This document shows, piece after piece, positions 1-5,835 of a DNA stretch of 5,959 nucleotides. Origin of the DNA: an uncultured Lachnospiraceae bacterium (lineage in GTDB: Bacteria > Bacillota_A > Clostridia > Lachnospirales > Lachnospiraceae); the NCBI GenBank assembly GCA_946621895.1, contig CAMOOZ010000209.1, positions 1 through 5,959 on the forward strand, read 5' to 3'. The position numbers were made by a program, and so were the translations under genes. How positions within the stretch are numbered: the stretch's first letter is position 1; every line of letters starts with the position of its first letter. Under the pieces are notes generated by a model, which saw nothing but the letters and a program-made list of their open reading frames with translations, made no database searches and was not told the DNA's origin.

Positions 1-953
1 AGGGATGCAAGCGCCATCAGGAACGTCAGATCCTGCGGACCGTCGTTTTCATAGCTCCCTCCCGCCGGAACCTTCAGGGAGGAGACCAGAAAATCCTTCA
101 GACGCTTGTCCGCCCCCGCCTCCAGATCCAGGCGGATCACCTGCCCCCACTGTCTTTTCTTCAGCTTTTTCTCGATCTCGATCAGCAGATCCTCCGCCTC
201 GTCCTCCGCGATGGAAAGATCGGCATTCCGGATCGGCCGGAAAACACTGGCGCCCACCACCCTGCACGAGGGGAAAAGCCTCCCGATATGCCGGCGGATC
301 AGTTCCTCCAGCAGGATAAACTCCTCAGCGTCTTTTTCAGCCGGAAGGGAGATCAGGCGGTTCATTCCCGCGGGCACGGGCACAAGCGCGATCTCCGGAT
401 GCTTTTTCTTTTTCTCCTGGCGCTTGATCCCCCTGCCCTCCTTCCGGTAGAGCAGCACGCCCAGATAAAGCCCCTTATTCCGGATCAGCGGAAAGGGTCG
501 CGAGGCGTCCACGGCCATGGGAGTAAGCGCCGGGAAAATATCCCTATCAAATAGTTTTTCCCCGTAGGCCTGCTGGGTTTCCGTAAGCTCCTCTGTCCCC
601 TCATGAAGAATGATCCCATGCTCTTTGAGCCTGTGGATCAGCGAGCGCTTAAAGGTCCTGTACTGGCCGCGGATAAACTGATGGGTCTCCTTTGCGATCG
701 CATCCAGCTGCTCCTTTACGGTCATTCCGGCGATGTCCCTGCCCTTATAGCCCGCATCCAGCAGATCCTTTAACGAAGCCACCCGGACCATGAAAAACTC
801 ATCCAGATTGGAGGCCGTGATGCTTAAAAATTTGCAGCGGGTAAGCACCGGGTTGGACTGTCTGTCCCTGGCCTCGCCCAGCACCCGCTCATTGAATTTA
901 AGCCAGGACAGCTCTCTGTTCACATAGATTTTTTCCGCTGAAGATTTTTCCAT
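1..953 (-). CDS. ppk: Polyphosphate kinase 1, N-terminal part (3' end outside window)
   Basis: PPK1 makes inorganic polyphosphate reversibly from the gamma-phosphate of ATP. I translated the minus strand by hand from the ATG at 953-951; the frame stays open to the left edge, giving 317 residues of a protein that is usually about 690-720 long. The N-terminus carries the family signature NRELSWLKFNERVL (residues 12-25) and SNLDEFFMVRV (48-58); the Asn of SNLDEFF (N49) corresponds to an ATP-contacting residue in E. coli PPK. PALTPMAVDASRPFP (141-155) matches the conserved PxLTPxAVD..xPFP block, with Arg where many homologues have His. The visible part covers the N domain and most of the head domain. 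The autophosphorylated histidine and the C1/C2 domains lie outside the window. The start shares one base with the pheA stop (TGATG) and has only a weak Shine-Dalgarno, so translation probably depends on pheA. Identification is confident. Confidence 0.96.
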   Translation of the reverse strand, partial: MEKSSAEKIYVNRELSWLKFNERVLGEARDRQSNPVLTRCKFLSITASNLDEFFMVRVASLKDLLDAGYKGRDIAGMTVKEQLDAIAKETHQFIRGQYRTFKRSLIHRLKEHGIILHEGTEELTETQQAYGEKLFDRDIFPALTPMAVDASRPFPLIRNKGLYLGVLLYRKEGRGIKRQEKKKKHPEIALVPVPAGMNRLISLPAEKDAEEFILLEELIRRHIGRLFPSCRVVGASVFRPIRNADLSIAEDEAEDLLIEIEKKLKKRQWGQVIRLDLEAGADKRLKDFLVSSLKVPAGGSYENDGPQDLTFLMALAS

Positions 954-2077
954 CAGTAATTTCCCAGGATCCTTAAGCTCCTGGCCTCCTCTCTTAAGCC
1001 GCGCAGGGCGTTCCTGACCCCCGCATCCAGAAAATTTCCGTCAAAATCCACGAAAAAGCGGTACTCAAAGCTGCGATCCTCGATGGGCCTGCTCTCGATC
1101 CTGCACATGTTCAGATCGTTATAGATAAAATGGGACAATATCCGGTAGAGCGAGCCGCTTACATTGGGAATCTCAAAACAGATGCTGATCTTCTTCGCGT
1201 TCCGCGCAAAGATCTTCTGATTCGTCACGATGATAAAACGGGTGGAATTATCCCGCGCCTGGTTCACGCCCTTTTGCAGGATGGAAAGGCCATAGGTCTT
1301 TGCGGCCTGCTCCCCGGCGATGGCGGCGATATGGTCATCTGCTTCGCGCGCCACATGGGCGGCGGCGAAGGCGTTGTTTTTCATGCCGACCTGTTTCCAG
1401 GCGGGATGCTCCGCCAGAAAACGCTGGCTCTGCATCAGCGACTGCGGATGGGAAAAGACCGTCTGAATGTCCTTTAAGGAGGTGCCCTCCTTTGCCATCA
1501 GGCAGTGCTCGATCCGGATGATCTGTTCCCCCACGATATAGTTTTCAAATTCGGCAAGCAGGTCATAGATCTCGCTCACGATGCCGGCAGTGGAATTCTC
1601 AATGGGCAGCACCGCGTAATCCGCGCTTCCCTCCTCGATCGCGCACATCGCGTCCCGGAAGGTCTCCACATGAAAGCTTTTCACCTCGTTTCCGAAAAAG
1701 GAAAACATGGCCTGCTCGGAATAGGCGCCGTGATCTCCCTGAAAAACGACACGGCCGACATGCTTCAGGCTTTCCACCGGCGTAAAGGGAAGCTGGCCCT
1801 GAGCCCCCTCCTTCGCGATGATCTCGTACTGCAGCTTTCTGGACATGCTCATCAGCTGCGTGAACAGCTCCTCGATGCCATGGGCGTTAAACGGGTTTGC
1901 GGCAAGCTCCCTCAAGTCAGCAAGCTTTTCCCTTTCCCGCTTCGGGTCCAGAACGCGCATGCCTCTTTCGATCTTGTATTCCGCAACCTCTGCGGCAAGC
2001 CCCATGCGCTTTTCATACAGCTCCACGATCCGCCTGTCCACCTGATCGATCTGTTCTCTGATCTCAGTTAATTCCAC
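953..2077 (-). CDS. pheA: Bifunctional chorismate mutase / prephenate dehydratase (P-protein)
   Basis: This cytoplasmic enzyme converts chorismate to prephenate and then to phenylpyruvate, the committed steps to phenylalanine. It has 374 residues, normal for a P-protein. Residues 1-84 form an AroQ-type mutase domain, with R7, R24, K35, D44, R47, E48 and Q83 matching the E. coli active-site set. Residues about 107-285 are the dehydratase domain: GDHGAYSEQA (114-123), PIENSTAG (158-165), HPQSLMQ (210-216) and the catalytic TRF triad (279-281). Residues about 296-370 are an ACT domain with GSLY (308-311) and ESRP (328-331), the latter implicated in phenylalanine binding, so feedback inhibition is expected. 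The start codon is GTG at 2077-2075, chosen because GGAGGAG (2088-2082) precedes it by 4 bases and the mutase domain begins immediately. It is first in a probable operon with ppk, and a good promoter lies just upstream. Confidence 0.97.
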   Translation of the reverse strand: MELTEIREQIDQVDRRIVELYEKRMGLAAEVAEYKIERGMRVLDPKREREKLADLRELAANPFNAHGIEELFTQLMSMSRKLQYEIIAKEGAQGQLPFTPVESLKHVGRVVFQGDHGAYSEQAMFSFFGNEVKSFHVETFRDAMCAIEEGSADYAVLPIENSTAGIVSEIYDLLAEFENYIVGEQIIRIEHCLMAKEGTSLKDIQTVFSHPQSLMQSQRFLAEHPAWKQVGMKNNAFAAAHVAREADDHIAAIAGEQAAKTYGLSILQKGVNQARDNSTRFIIVTNQKIFARNAKKISICFEIPNVSGSLYRILSHFIYNDLNMCRIESRPIEDRSFEYRFFVDFDGNFLDAGVRNALRGLREEARSLRILGNY

Positions 2078-2081
2078 CGTT

Positions 2082-2088
2082 CTCCTCC
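2082..2088 (-). promoter_or_regulatory. Ribosome binding site of pheA
   Basis: On the minus strand GGAGGAG ends 4 bases before a GTG codon. This is what fixes GTG (2077-2075) as the pheA start; no ATG lies nearby in frame. Confidence 0.85.
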
Positions 2089-2098
2089 AGGTTCGTTA

Positions 2099-2128
2099 AT
2101 CATACATTTCCTCATTACTCACTGTCAC
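2099..2128 (-). promoter_or_regulatory. Probable sigma-A promoter of pheA-ppk
   Basis: On the minus strand a -35-like GTGACA (2128-2123) and a -10-like TATGAT (2104-2099) each match the consensus at five of six positions and are separated by 18 bases. The predicted start point would give a leader of about 20 bases before the GTG start of pheA, just enough for the GGAGGAG ribosome binding site. It lies downstream of the terminator-like hairpin at 2141-2183, so pheA transcription would be insulated from anything arriving from the right. There is no room for a long attenuator between this promoter and pheA. Inferred from sequence only. Confidence 0.6.
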
Positions 2129-2140
2129 AGGCCACATATG

Positions 2141-2183
2141 AAAAAAGCTGCGCATGGCTTCGCTTCGCTCCCGCCATGCTGCA
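2141..2183 (-). terminator. Rho-independent terminator-like hairpin, minus orientation
   Basis: Read on the minus strand, arm TGC(A)GCATGGC (2183-2173, with one bulged A) pairs with GCCATGCGCA (2158-2149) around a 14-base loop, then GC and six T residues (2146-2141). A GC-rich stem followed by a T tract is the classical intrinsic terminator form. No gene in the window reads into it: the next gene to the right is on the other strand. It may end a short transcript from the structured stretch 2181-2274, be a relic of a lost gene, or shield pheA. Three bases (2181-2183) are shared with the large stem at 2181-2274, so the two folds partly exclude each other. Confidence 0.55.
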
Positions 2184-2274
2184 ATCCGCCCCGGCTGAAG
2201 CCAGCGGTGCCGGACATGTGCCCCCGGCACATAGCAGCCTTCGGACTGCCGCTGCCGCATCGGCGGCGGATTGC
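2181..2274. repeat. Long inverted repeat with nested hairpins
   Basis: GCAATCCGCC (2181-2190) and GGCGGATTGC (2265-2274) are perfect 10-bp inverted repeats that close a 94-base structure. Inside it ATGTGCC (2216-2222) and GGCACAT (2226-2232) form a perfect 7-bp hairpin with a CCC loop, and GCAG (2234-2237) can pair with CTGC (2246-2249). The stretch is very GC-rich and has no convincing coding sequence. It looks like an interspersed structured repeat or a small structured RNA, more likely transcribed on the minus strand because the terminator-like hairpin follows there. No family is recognised and no flanking duplication was found. Confidence 0.55.
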
Positions 2275-2296
2275 TTGAAAGCGGGCTGATTTACGA

Positions 2297-2304
2297 CTAT
2301 ACTT
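2297..2304 (+). repeat. Left copy of 8-bp direct repeat (target duplication)
   Basis: CTATACTT directly abuts the left terminal inverted repeat of the MITE-like element. The identical octamer directly abuts the right end at 2468-2475. This is the expected footprint of a transposition event. The base after each copy is also G, so a 9-bp duplication cannot be excluded. Confidence 0.8.
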
Positions 2305-2467
2305 GTATTTGTTCAGCACCCCCGAAAAATGAATCAAATTTGATCAGCGAGCTTGCTCGCCAGGCAAATTGATTCATTTTTCGGGGGCGGCCAAGGCGCG
2401 AAGCGTCTCTGGCTGTCCACATGAACAAAACGCGGAGCGTTTTGTGAATGGGGTGCTGAACAGATAC
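2305..2467. mobile_element. MITE-like non-autonomous element, 163 bp
   Basis: The ends are inverted repeats: GTATTTGTTCAGCACCCC (2305-2322) and the reverse complement of 2450-2467, GTATCTGTTCAGCACCCC, identical at 17 of 18 positions. Both ends are immediately flanked by CTATACTT, as expected of an 8-bp target duplication. The interior has no coding capacity and folds into three hairpins: a long stem from 2319 to 2387, an imperfect stem at 2390-2413 and a perfect 9-bp stem at 2425-2445. Small size, terminal repeats, strong secondary structure and target duplication together define a MITE. The mobilising transposase is not in the window. An 8-bp duplication is known from IS66, ISL3 and some IS256 relatives, but the terminal sequence alone does not let me assign a family. 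Confidence 0.82.
2319..2387. repeat. Long hairpin inside the MITE-like element
   Basis: CCCCCGAAAAATGAATCAA (2319-2337) pairs perfectly over 19 bp with 2369-2387. After a single bulged A, TTTG (2339-2342) pairs with CAAA (2365-2368). The apex holds a second hairpin, GCGAG (2347-2351) with CTCGC (2356-2360) around CTTG. No T tract follows on either strand, so it is not an obvious terminator. As DNA it could extrude as a cruciform; as RNA it would be very stable. Confidence 0.85.
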
Positions 2468-2475
2468 CTATACTT
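2468..2475 (+). repeat. Right copy of 8-bp direct repeat (target duplication)
   Basis: Second copy of CTATACTT, immediately after the right terminal inverted repeat of the MITE-like element and identical to 2297-2304. Confidence 0.8.
2469..2474 (+). promoter_or_regulatory. Candidate -10 box of the propeller gene
   Basis: TATACT, five of six matches to TATAAT, lies inside the right target duplication, about 25 bases before the chosen ATG and about 15 before the GGAGG ribosome binding site. No good -35 hexamer is found 16-18 bases upstream; that position is inside the MITE-like element. TTGTGA (2442-2447) is 21 bases away, which is too far for a standard promoter. Weak evidence, offered as a candidate only. 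Confidence 0.3.
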
Positions 2476-2499
2476 GATCAACCCGGCATGGAGGTAATC

Positions 2500-3522
2500 A
2501 TGAAAAAAATCATCGCGATGATCGTGATCGGGCTCGTGATCGTACTGGGAGTCACAGCGGCTTTTCTGCAGCGGACCTTAAACCGCGTTCCGGAAAACCC
2601 TCCCACCTATGTGGGCAATACGCCGGGCAATATCAATAACGGCGGTGTTTTCGTGGCCCTGGGCGATAAATTCTATTTTGCCAATCCCTATGACAACGAT
2701 TACCTCTATCAGATGGACACTGATCTTTCCCATGTGGAAAAGGTCATGGATGTGCCCGTGTCCATGCTGAACGGAGCCGAAGGGTATCTTTATTACTACC
2801 AGGATATCAGCCGCTCCCGCGCCTCCGGCTCCACGGGGCTTGGTTATATCGCAAACGCCCGTTCCCTGACCAGGCTCACCTTAAACGGCAGGCATACCAC
2901 CGGGCTTGAGACTGCCGCCTTTGCAAATATCATTCTGGAGGGCAATTATCTCTACGCGGAAAACTACGATAAGGCGCAGCAGAAAATGAATCTGATGCGG
3001 GTCAGCCTGGACGGCAAAGAGAAGGAGGTCATTGCCGATTTCTGGATCAATCCCGCCGGAGCCGAGGGCGGATATCTTTATTACAACGGCACCGGAAAAG
3101 ACCACTTCCTCTATTCCCTGAACACCCAGACCCTCGCCCAGACACCCGTCTATGCCGGTGATGTCTGGTATCCGACGCCGGACGGCGGCTATATCTATTA
3201 CCTGAATGTGGCGGACGAATACCGGCTCTACCGGATAAGGCTTTCCGACCAGACACCCGAGCGCGTCACCGAGGATTCCGTGGATCTGTTCAATGTAAAG
3301 GACGGCGTGGTCTTCTATTCCCGGATGAACGGCACTCCTGCCCTGATGCGGACCGTGGCCGGCAGCGGCTATGCGGAAATGATCTCCGACGGCGCCTTTG
3401 AAAAGATCTCCATGGTCGGAAACTATGCCTTTTTCCGCTCCTTCGGCACGCCCAGTCTTTTTTACTGCTATATCAACGGACCCGCGCAGCTCATGAGCTT
3501 TTCCCCTGCAGTTGTGCAGTGA
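2500..3522 (+). CDS. Membrane-anchored extracytoplasmic beta-propeller protein, DUF5050-like
   Basis: The protein has 340 residues and no known function. Residues 2-3 are Lys-Lys, 4-23 form one hydrophobic segment, and there is no lipobox Cys, so it is probably an uncleaved signal anchor with the rest outside the membrane. NTPGNINNGG (40-49) followed by aromatic strands resembles the start of DUF5050 domains. About seven blade-like repeats follow, each with an aromatic core strand (FYF 58, LYYY 97, LYA 151, LYY 193, IYY 232, VFY 271, AFF 310) and several with a later LYR/LYS/LMR strand; the last four cores are exactly 39 residues apart. No catalytic motif is seen. The start is ATG 2500 because GGAGG (2490-2494) lies 5 bases before it; an in-frame ATG at 2488 overlaps that site. 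It is transcribed alone, divergent from pheA and convergent with ilvN. A sensory, binding or cell-wall role is possible but not shown. Confidence 0.85.
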   Translation: MKKIIAMIVIGLVIVLGVTAAFLQRTLNRVPENPPTYVGNTPGNINNGGVFVALGDKFYFANPYDNDYLYQMDTDLSHVEKVMDVPVSMLNGAEGYLYYYQDISRSRASGSTGLGYIANARSLTRLTLNGRHTTGLETAAFANIILEGNYLYAENYDKAQQKMNLMRVSLDGKEKEVIADFWINPAGAEGGYLYYNGTGKDHFLYSLNTQTLAQTPVYAGDVWYPTPDGGYIYYLNVADEYRLYRIRLSDQTPERVTEDSVDLFNVKDGVVFYSRMNGTPALMRTVAGSGYAEMISDGAFEKISMVGNYAFFRSFGTPSLFYCYINGPAQLMSFSPAVVQ

Positions 3523-3580
3523 GCCAGGCCTCCTGCAGCTTGTCTTCTGCGGTAAGCCGCTTCACGCTCCAGCGCACAGG

Positions 3581-3609
3581 CGGGGGAGACGGGCAAAGCC
3601 GTTCCCCCG
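3581..3609. terminator. GC-rich hairpin between convergent genes, possible bidirectional terminator
   Basis: CGGGGGAGACGG (3581-3592) pairs with CCGTTCCCCCG (3599-3609), an 11-bp stem with one bulged G and a 6-base loop. It lies in the 114-base spacer between the stop codons of the propeller gene and ilvN, where terminators for both are expected. Neither side has a T tract, so it is not a textbook intrinsic terminator and could instead pause polymerase or block exonucleases. Confidence 0.4.
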
Positions 3610-3636
3610 GGGTTACCAGGAACTGATCTGCAAGCT

Positions 3637-4113
3637 TTACTCGCACTTACTGAGCGCCAGCGTCCCGGTCCTTGCCACCTCCACGATCCCGATGGGCTGC
3701 AGCATATGGATCAGCAGCTGGATCCTTTCCGGGATCTCTGTCAGCTCCAGCATCATCTGGCGCTTTGAGATATCCACGATCCTGGCGCCCACCGTGTCAC
3801 AGATTTCCAGAATATCCCTTCTTGTCCCGCGGTTGTATTTCACCTTGATCAACACGAGCTCCCGGGGAATGCTCTCCTCCTCGGAAAAGGTCTTCACCTT
3901 CACCACGTCCAGCTTTTTGTTTAACTGCTTTTCGATCTGGTTTAAGGTACGCTCGTCTCCCGTAGAGAGGATCGTCATGCAGGACATGGAGGGATCCTCC
4001 GTTTCCCCTACGGCCAGAGAGTCGATATTAAAGCTCCTTCTGGCAAAGAGGGATGCCACCTTGGACAGCACGCCGAAACGGTTCTCCACCAGAACGGAAT
4101 AGATCCTTTTCAA
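3637..4113 (-). CDS. ilvN: Acetohydroxyacid synthase, small regulatory subunit
   Basis: This subunit activates the catalytic subunit IlvB and mediates feedback inhibition by valine. It has 158 residues, typical of the family (also called IlvH). Residues about 2-75 are an ACT domain with SVLVEN (6-11), FNIDSL (28-33) and TEDPSMSCMTI (38-48); residues about 84-157 match the C-terminal domain, with RELVLIKV (84-91) and a final ARTGTLAL. G14, S17 and N29, the positions where changes in E. coli IlvH relieve valine inhibition, all have their wild-type identity, so valine sensitivity is expected. The start codon is TTG at 4113-4111, overlapping the ilvB stop as TTGA; GGGGAGG (4126-4120) inside the end of ilvB lies 6 bases before it. 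Coupled translation with ilvB is likely and would balance the two subunits. Confidence 0.96.
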   Translation of the reverse strand: MKRIYSVLVENRFGVLSKVASLFARRSFNIDSLAVGETEDPSMSCMTILSTGDERTLNQIEKQLNKKLDVVKVKTFSEEESIPRELVLIKVKYNRGTRRDILEICDTVGARIVDISKRQMMLELTEIPERIQLLIHMLQPIGIVEVARTGTLALSKCE

Positions 4114-5747
4114 TTCCTGCCTCCCCTGACCCCTTCCTCGGGATCGATCATGACCTCCAGCAGAGCGCTGTTTTCCTCCTGCAGGAAAGCTTCGATCACT
4201 TTATCCATCTCCTCCGCATCCTCAAGCCGCAGGTAAGAGGCGCCATAGGCCCCGGCGATCCCGGAAAGCTTCGGATAATCTTCAAGCTCCACCATGGTAT
4301 AGCGTTTTGCCATCGCAAACTTCTGATATTCGTAGACCATGCCCAGCGTGTGATTAGACAGCACCACCGCCTTCACGGTGATCCCCTGCTGTCTGGCCGT
4401 GGCCAGCTCACACATGGCCATCTGGAAGCCGCCGTCTCCCATCACGCTGACCACCTGGCGATCCGGCAGCGCGAATTTCGCACCGATGGCGGCAGGCAGC
4501 GCAAAACCCATGGTTCCCATGCCGCCGGAGGTCATGAACATCCCTGATCTTATCCGGTGGTTCTGACAGGACCAGATCTGGTTTAACCCCACATCCGCCA
4601 CATAGACCGCATCCTCCTGCATCGCGCCGGATAGCCTCCGGACAAAATCCGCTGCGGATATTCCCCGGCCGGGCTCCGGCTTTCCGGATTTTTTCATGCC
4701 GTCACGATACACCTCCAGCACCTCGATCCAGTCGGAAAACTGTATCGATGCCTCCTCCTCGAGACCCAGAAGATCCGTAAAAATGCTCTTCGCATCGCCG
4801 ACGAGCGGGATCGTGGGACCGGCTGTTTTCCCGATCTCCGCGGGATCCACATCGATATGGACAAGGCTTTTCCCCTCCGTGATCAGGTCAGGCTGGCTGA
4901 TCGCCCGGTCCGCAAACCTGGCACCCACAAAGATCAGCAGATCCGCCTTGTTCATCGCCCGGTTTGCCCAGGGAAAGCCGTTGTTTCCGACCATGCCGAA
5001 ATACAGCGGATCCTCCGAGGGGAACACGCCGATCCCCATCATCGTGGAGACCGCCGGGATCTGGTACTTTTCCGCAAAGGCGCGCACCTCCCCCTCCGCA
5101 TGGCTTCGCAGGACGCCGCCGCCCACCAGCAGGATCGGCGCCTTCGCGCGGGAAAGCTCCTTTAAAACCTTTCTGATCTGCGCCATGTTGCCCTGGACGG
5201 TGGGCTTGTAGGTCCTTAAGCTCACCTCCTCCGCCTTCGGCGCCTTATTCACATTCTCCGTCTGCACATCGATGGGCAGATCGATCAGCACGGGACCCGG
5301 CCTCCCCGAGGAAGCGATATAAAAGGCTTCCTTTACGATTCTGGGGATATCCGCGGCATGACGCACCTGATAGCTGAATTTCACGAAGCTCTCTGCGGCC
5401 CCCGTGATATCCGCCTCCTGAAACACATCCTGGCCGATCAGATGCTTTTCCACCTGGCCGGTCAGCACGATCATCGGGATGGAATCCGCAAAGGCCGTGG
5501 CAATCCCCGTGATCACATTCGTGGCGCCGGGGCCTGAGGTCACTGCCACCACCCCCGTCTTTCCCATGGCTCTGGCATAGCCGTTTGCCATATGTGCCGC
5601 GTTCTGCTCCGAGCGCACCAGCACGCCCTTTATCTCCGTTTCCAATAAGGCATCATAAAAGGGGCAGATCGCCACTCCGGGATAACCGAAGACCGCCTCC
5701 GCTCCCTCCGCCTCCAGGCTTTTTGCCAGTAACTGCGCACCGGTCAT
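4110..5747 (-). CDS. ilvB: Acetohydroxyacid (acetolactate) synthase, large catalytic subunit
   Basis: This ThDP- and FAD-dependent enzyme joins two pyruvates to 2-acetolactate, or pyruvate and 2-ketobutyrate to 2-aceto-2-hydroxybutyrate, the first common step to branched-chain amino acids. It has 545 residues, slightly short for the family (about 550-590). Residues 1-165 are the PYR domain, with GYPG (21-24), catalytic Glu47 in RSEQ, TSGPGATN (70-77) and FQEADITG (109-116). The central FAD/DHAP-like domain runs about 190-330, with GARFADR (275-281) and HIDVDPAEIGK (297-307). The PP domain runs about 365-535, with GTMGFALPAAIGA (411-423) and the ThDP/Mg motif from GDGG (437-440) to SN (464-465). 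Several residues differ from the usual consensus: VRHEQ is VRSEQ, PKDV is PIDV, RFDDR is RFADR, and MVRQWQ is MVYEYQ. The adjacent ilvN supports a biosynthetic synthase. The start is ATG 5747-5745, with GGAAGGTGG (5765-5757) upstream at a somewhat long 9-base spacing. Confidence 0.94.
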   Translation of the reverse strand: MTGAQLLAKSLEAEGAEAVFGYPGVAICPFYDALLETEIKGVLVRSEQNAAHMANGYARAMGKTGVVAVTSGPGATNVITGIATAFADSIPMIVLTGQVEKHLIGQDVFQEADITGAAESFVKFSYQVRHAADIPRIVKEAFYIASSGRPGPVLIDLPIDVQTENVNKAPKAEEVSLRTYKPTVQGNMAQIRKVLKELSRAKAPILLVGGGVLRSHAEGEVRAFAEKYQIPAVSTMMGIGVFPSEDPLYFGMVGNNGFPWANRAMNKADLLIFVGARFADRAISQPDLITEGKSLVHIDVDPAEIGKTAGPTIPLVGDAKSIFTDLLGLEEEASIQFSDWIEVLEVYRDGMKKSGKPEPGRGISAADFVRRLSGAMQEDAVYVADVGLNQIWSCQNHRIRSGMFMTSGGMGTMGFALPAAIGAKFALPDRQVVSVMGDGGFQMAMCELATARQQGITVKAVVLSNHTLGMVYEYQKFAMAKRYTMVELEDYPKLSGIAGAYGASYLRLEDAEEMDKVIEAFLQEENSALLEVMIDPEEGVRGGRN

Positions 5748-5796
5748 AGATTCAGGCCACCTTCCAAATAAAAAACTGATGAGAGATTTCGTAATG

Positions 5797-5835
5797 TTAT
5801 AGTCAACGACAAAAGTATTTTGTCGTTGAATATAA
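5797..5835. repeat. Near-perfect palindrome in the ilvB leader
   Basis: TTATA, one mismatched G, then TCAACGACAAAA (5797-5814) face the reverse complement at 5818-5835 across a GTA loop: 12 bp perfect, one mismatch, then 5 bp perfect. It lies about 50 bases upstream of the ilvB start. No T tract follows on the minus strand, so it is not a normal terminator. No T-box signature (GGTGG-ACCGCG type) was found in the 212-base upstream stretch, so classical tRNA-sensing control is not supported here. A -10-like TATAAC (minus strand, 5801-5796) overlaps its edge but lacks a clear -35. Confidence 0.85.

Noticed and set aside
1505..2071. A 188-codon plus-strand open frame
   Set aside because: It lies wholly antisense to pheA, whose mutase and dehydratase motifs are unambiguous; the length is a by-product of GC-rich coding sequence.
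2125..2337. A 70-codon minus-strand open frame between pheA and the propeller gene
   Set aside because: It runs through the terminator-like hairpin, the long inverted repeat and the left end of the MITE-like element. It has no ribosome binding site that I can see, and its composition reflects GC-rich palindromes. It is most likely a chance frame in repeat DNA.
2488..2490. Upstream ATG as start of the propeller protein
   Set aside because: This ATG runs directly into the GGAGG that is ideally placed for the ATG at 2500, and the later start gives a normal Lys-Lys signal-anchor N-terminus.
3549..3560. Small hairpin GCGG-TAAG-CCGC after the propeller gene
   Set aside because: A 4-bp stem with no T tract is expected by chance in such DNA and is not enough for a terminator.
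3512..4102. A 196-codon plus-strand open frame downstream of the propeller gene
   Set aside because: It is antisense to ilvN, which has clear ACT-domain homology, overlaps the end of the propeller gene, and its translation resembles no protein family.
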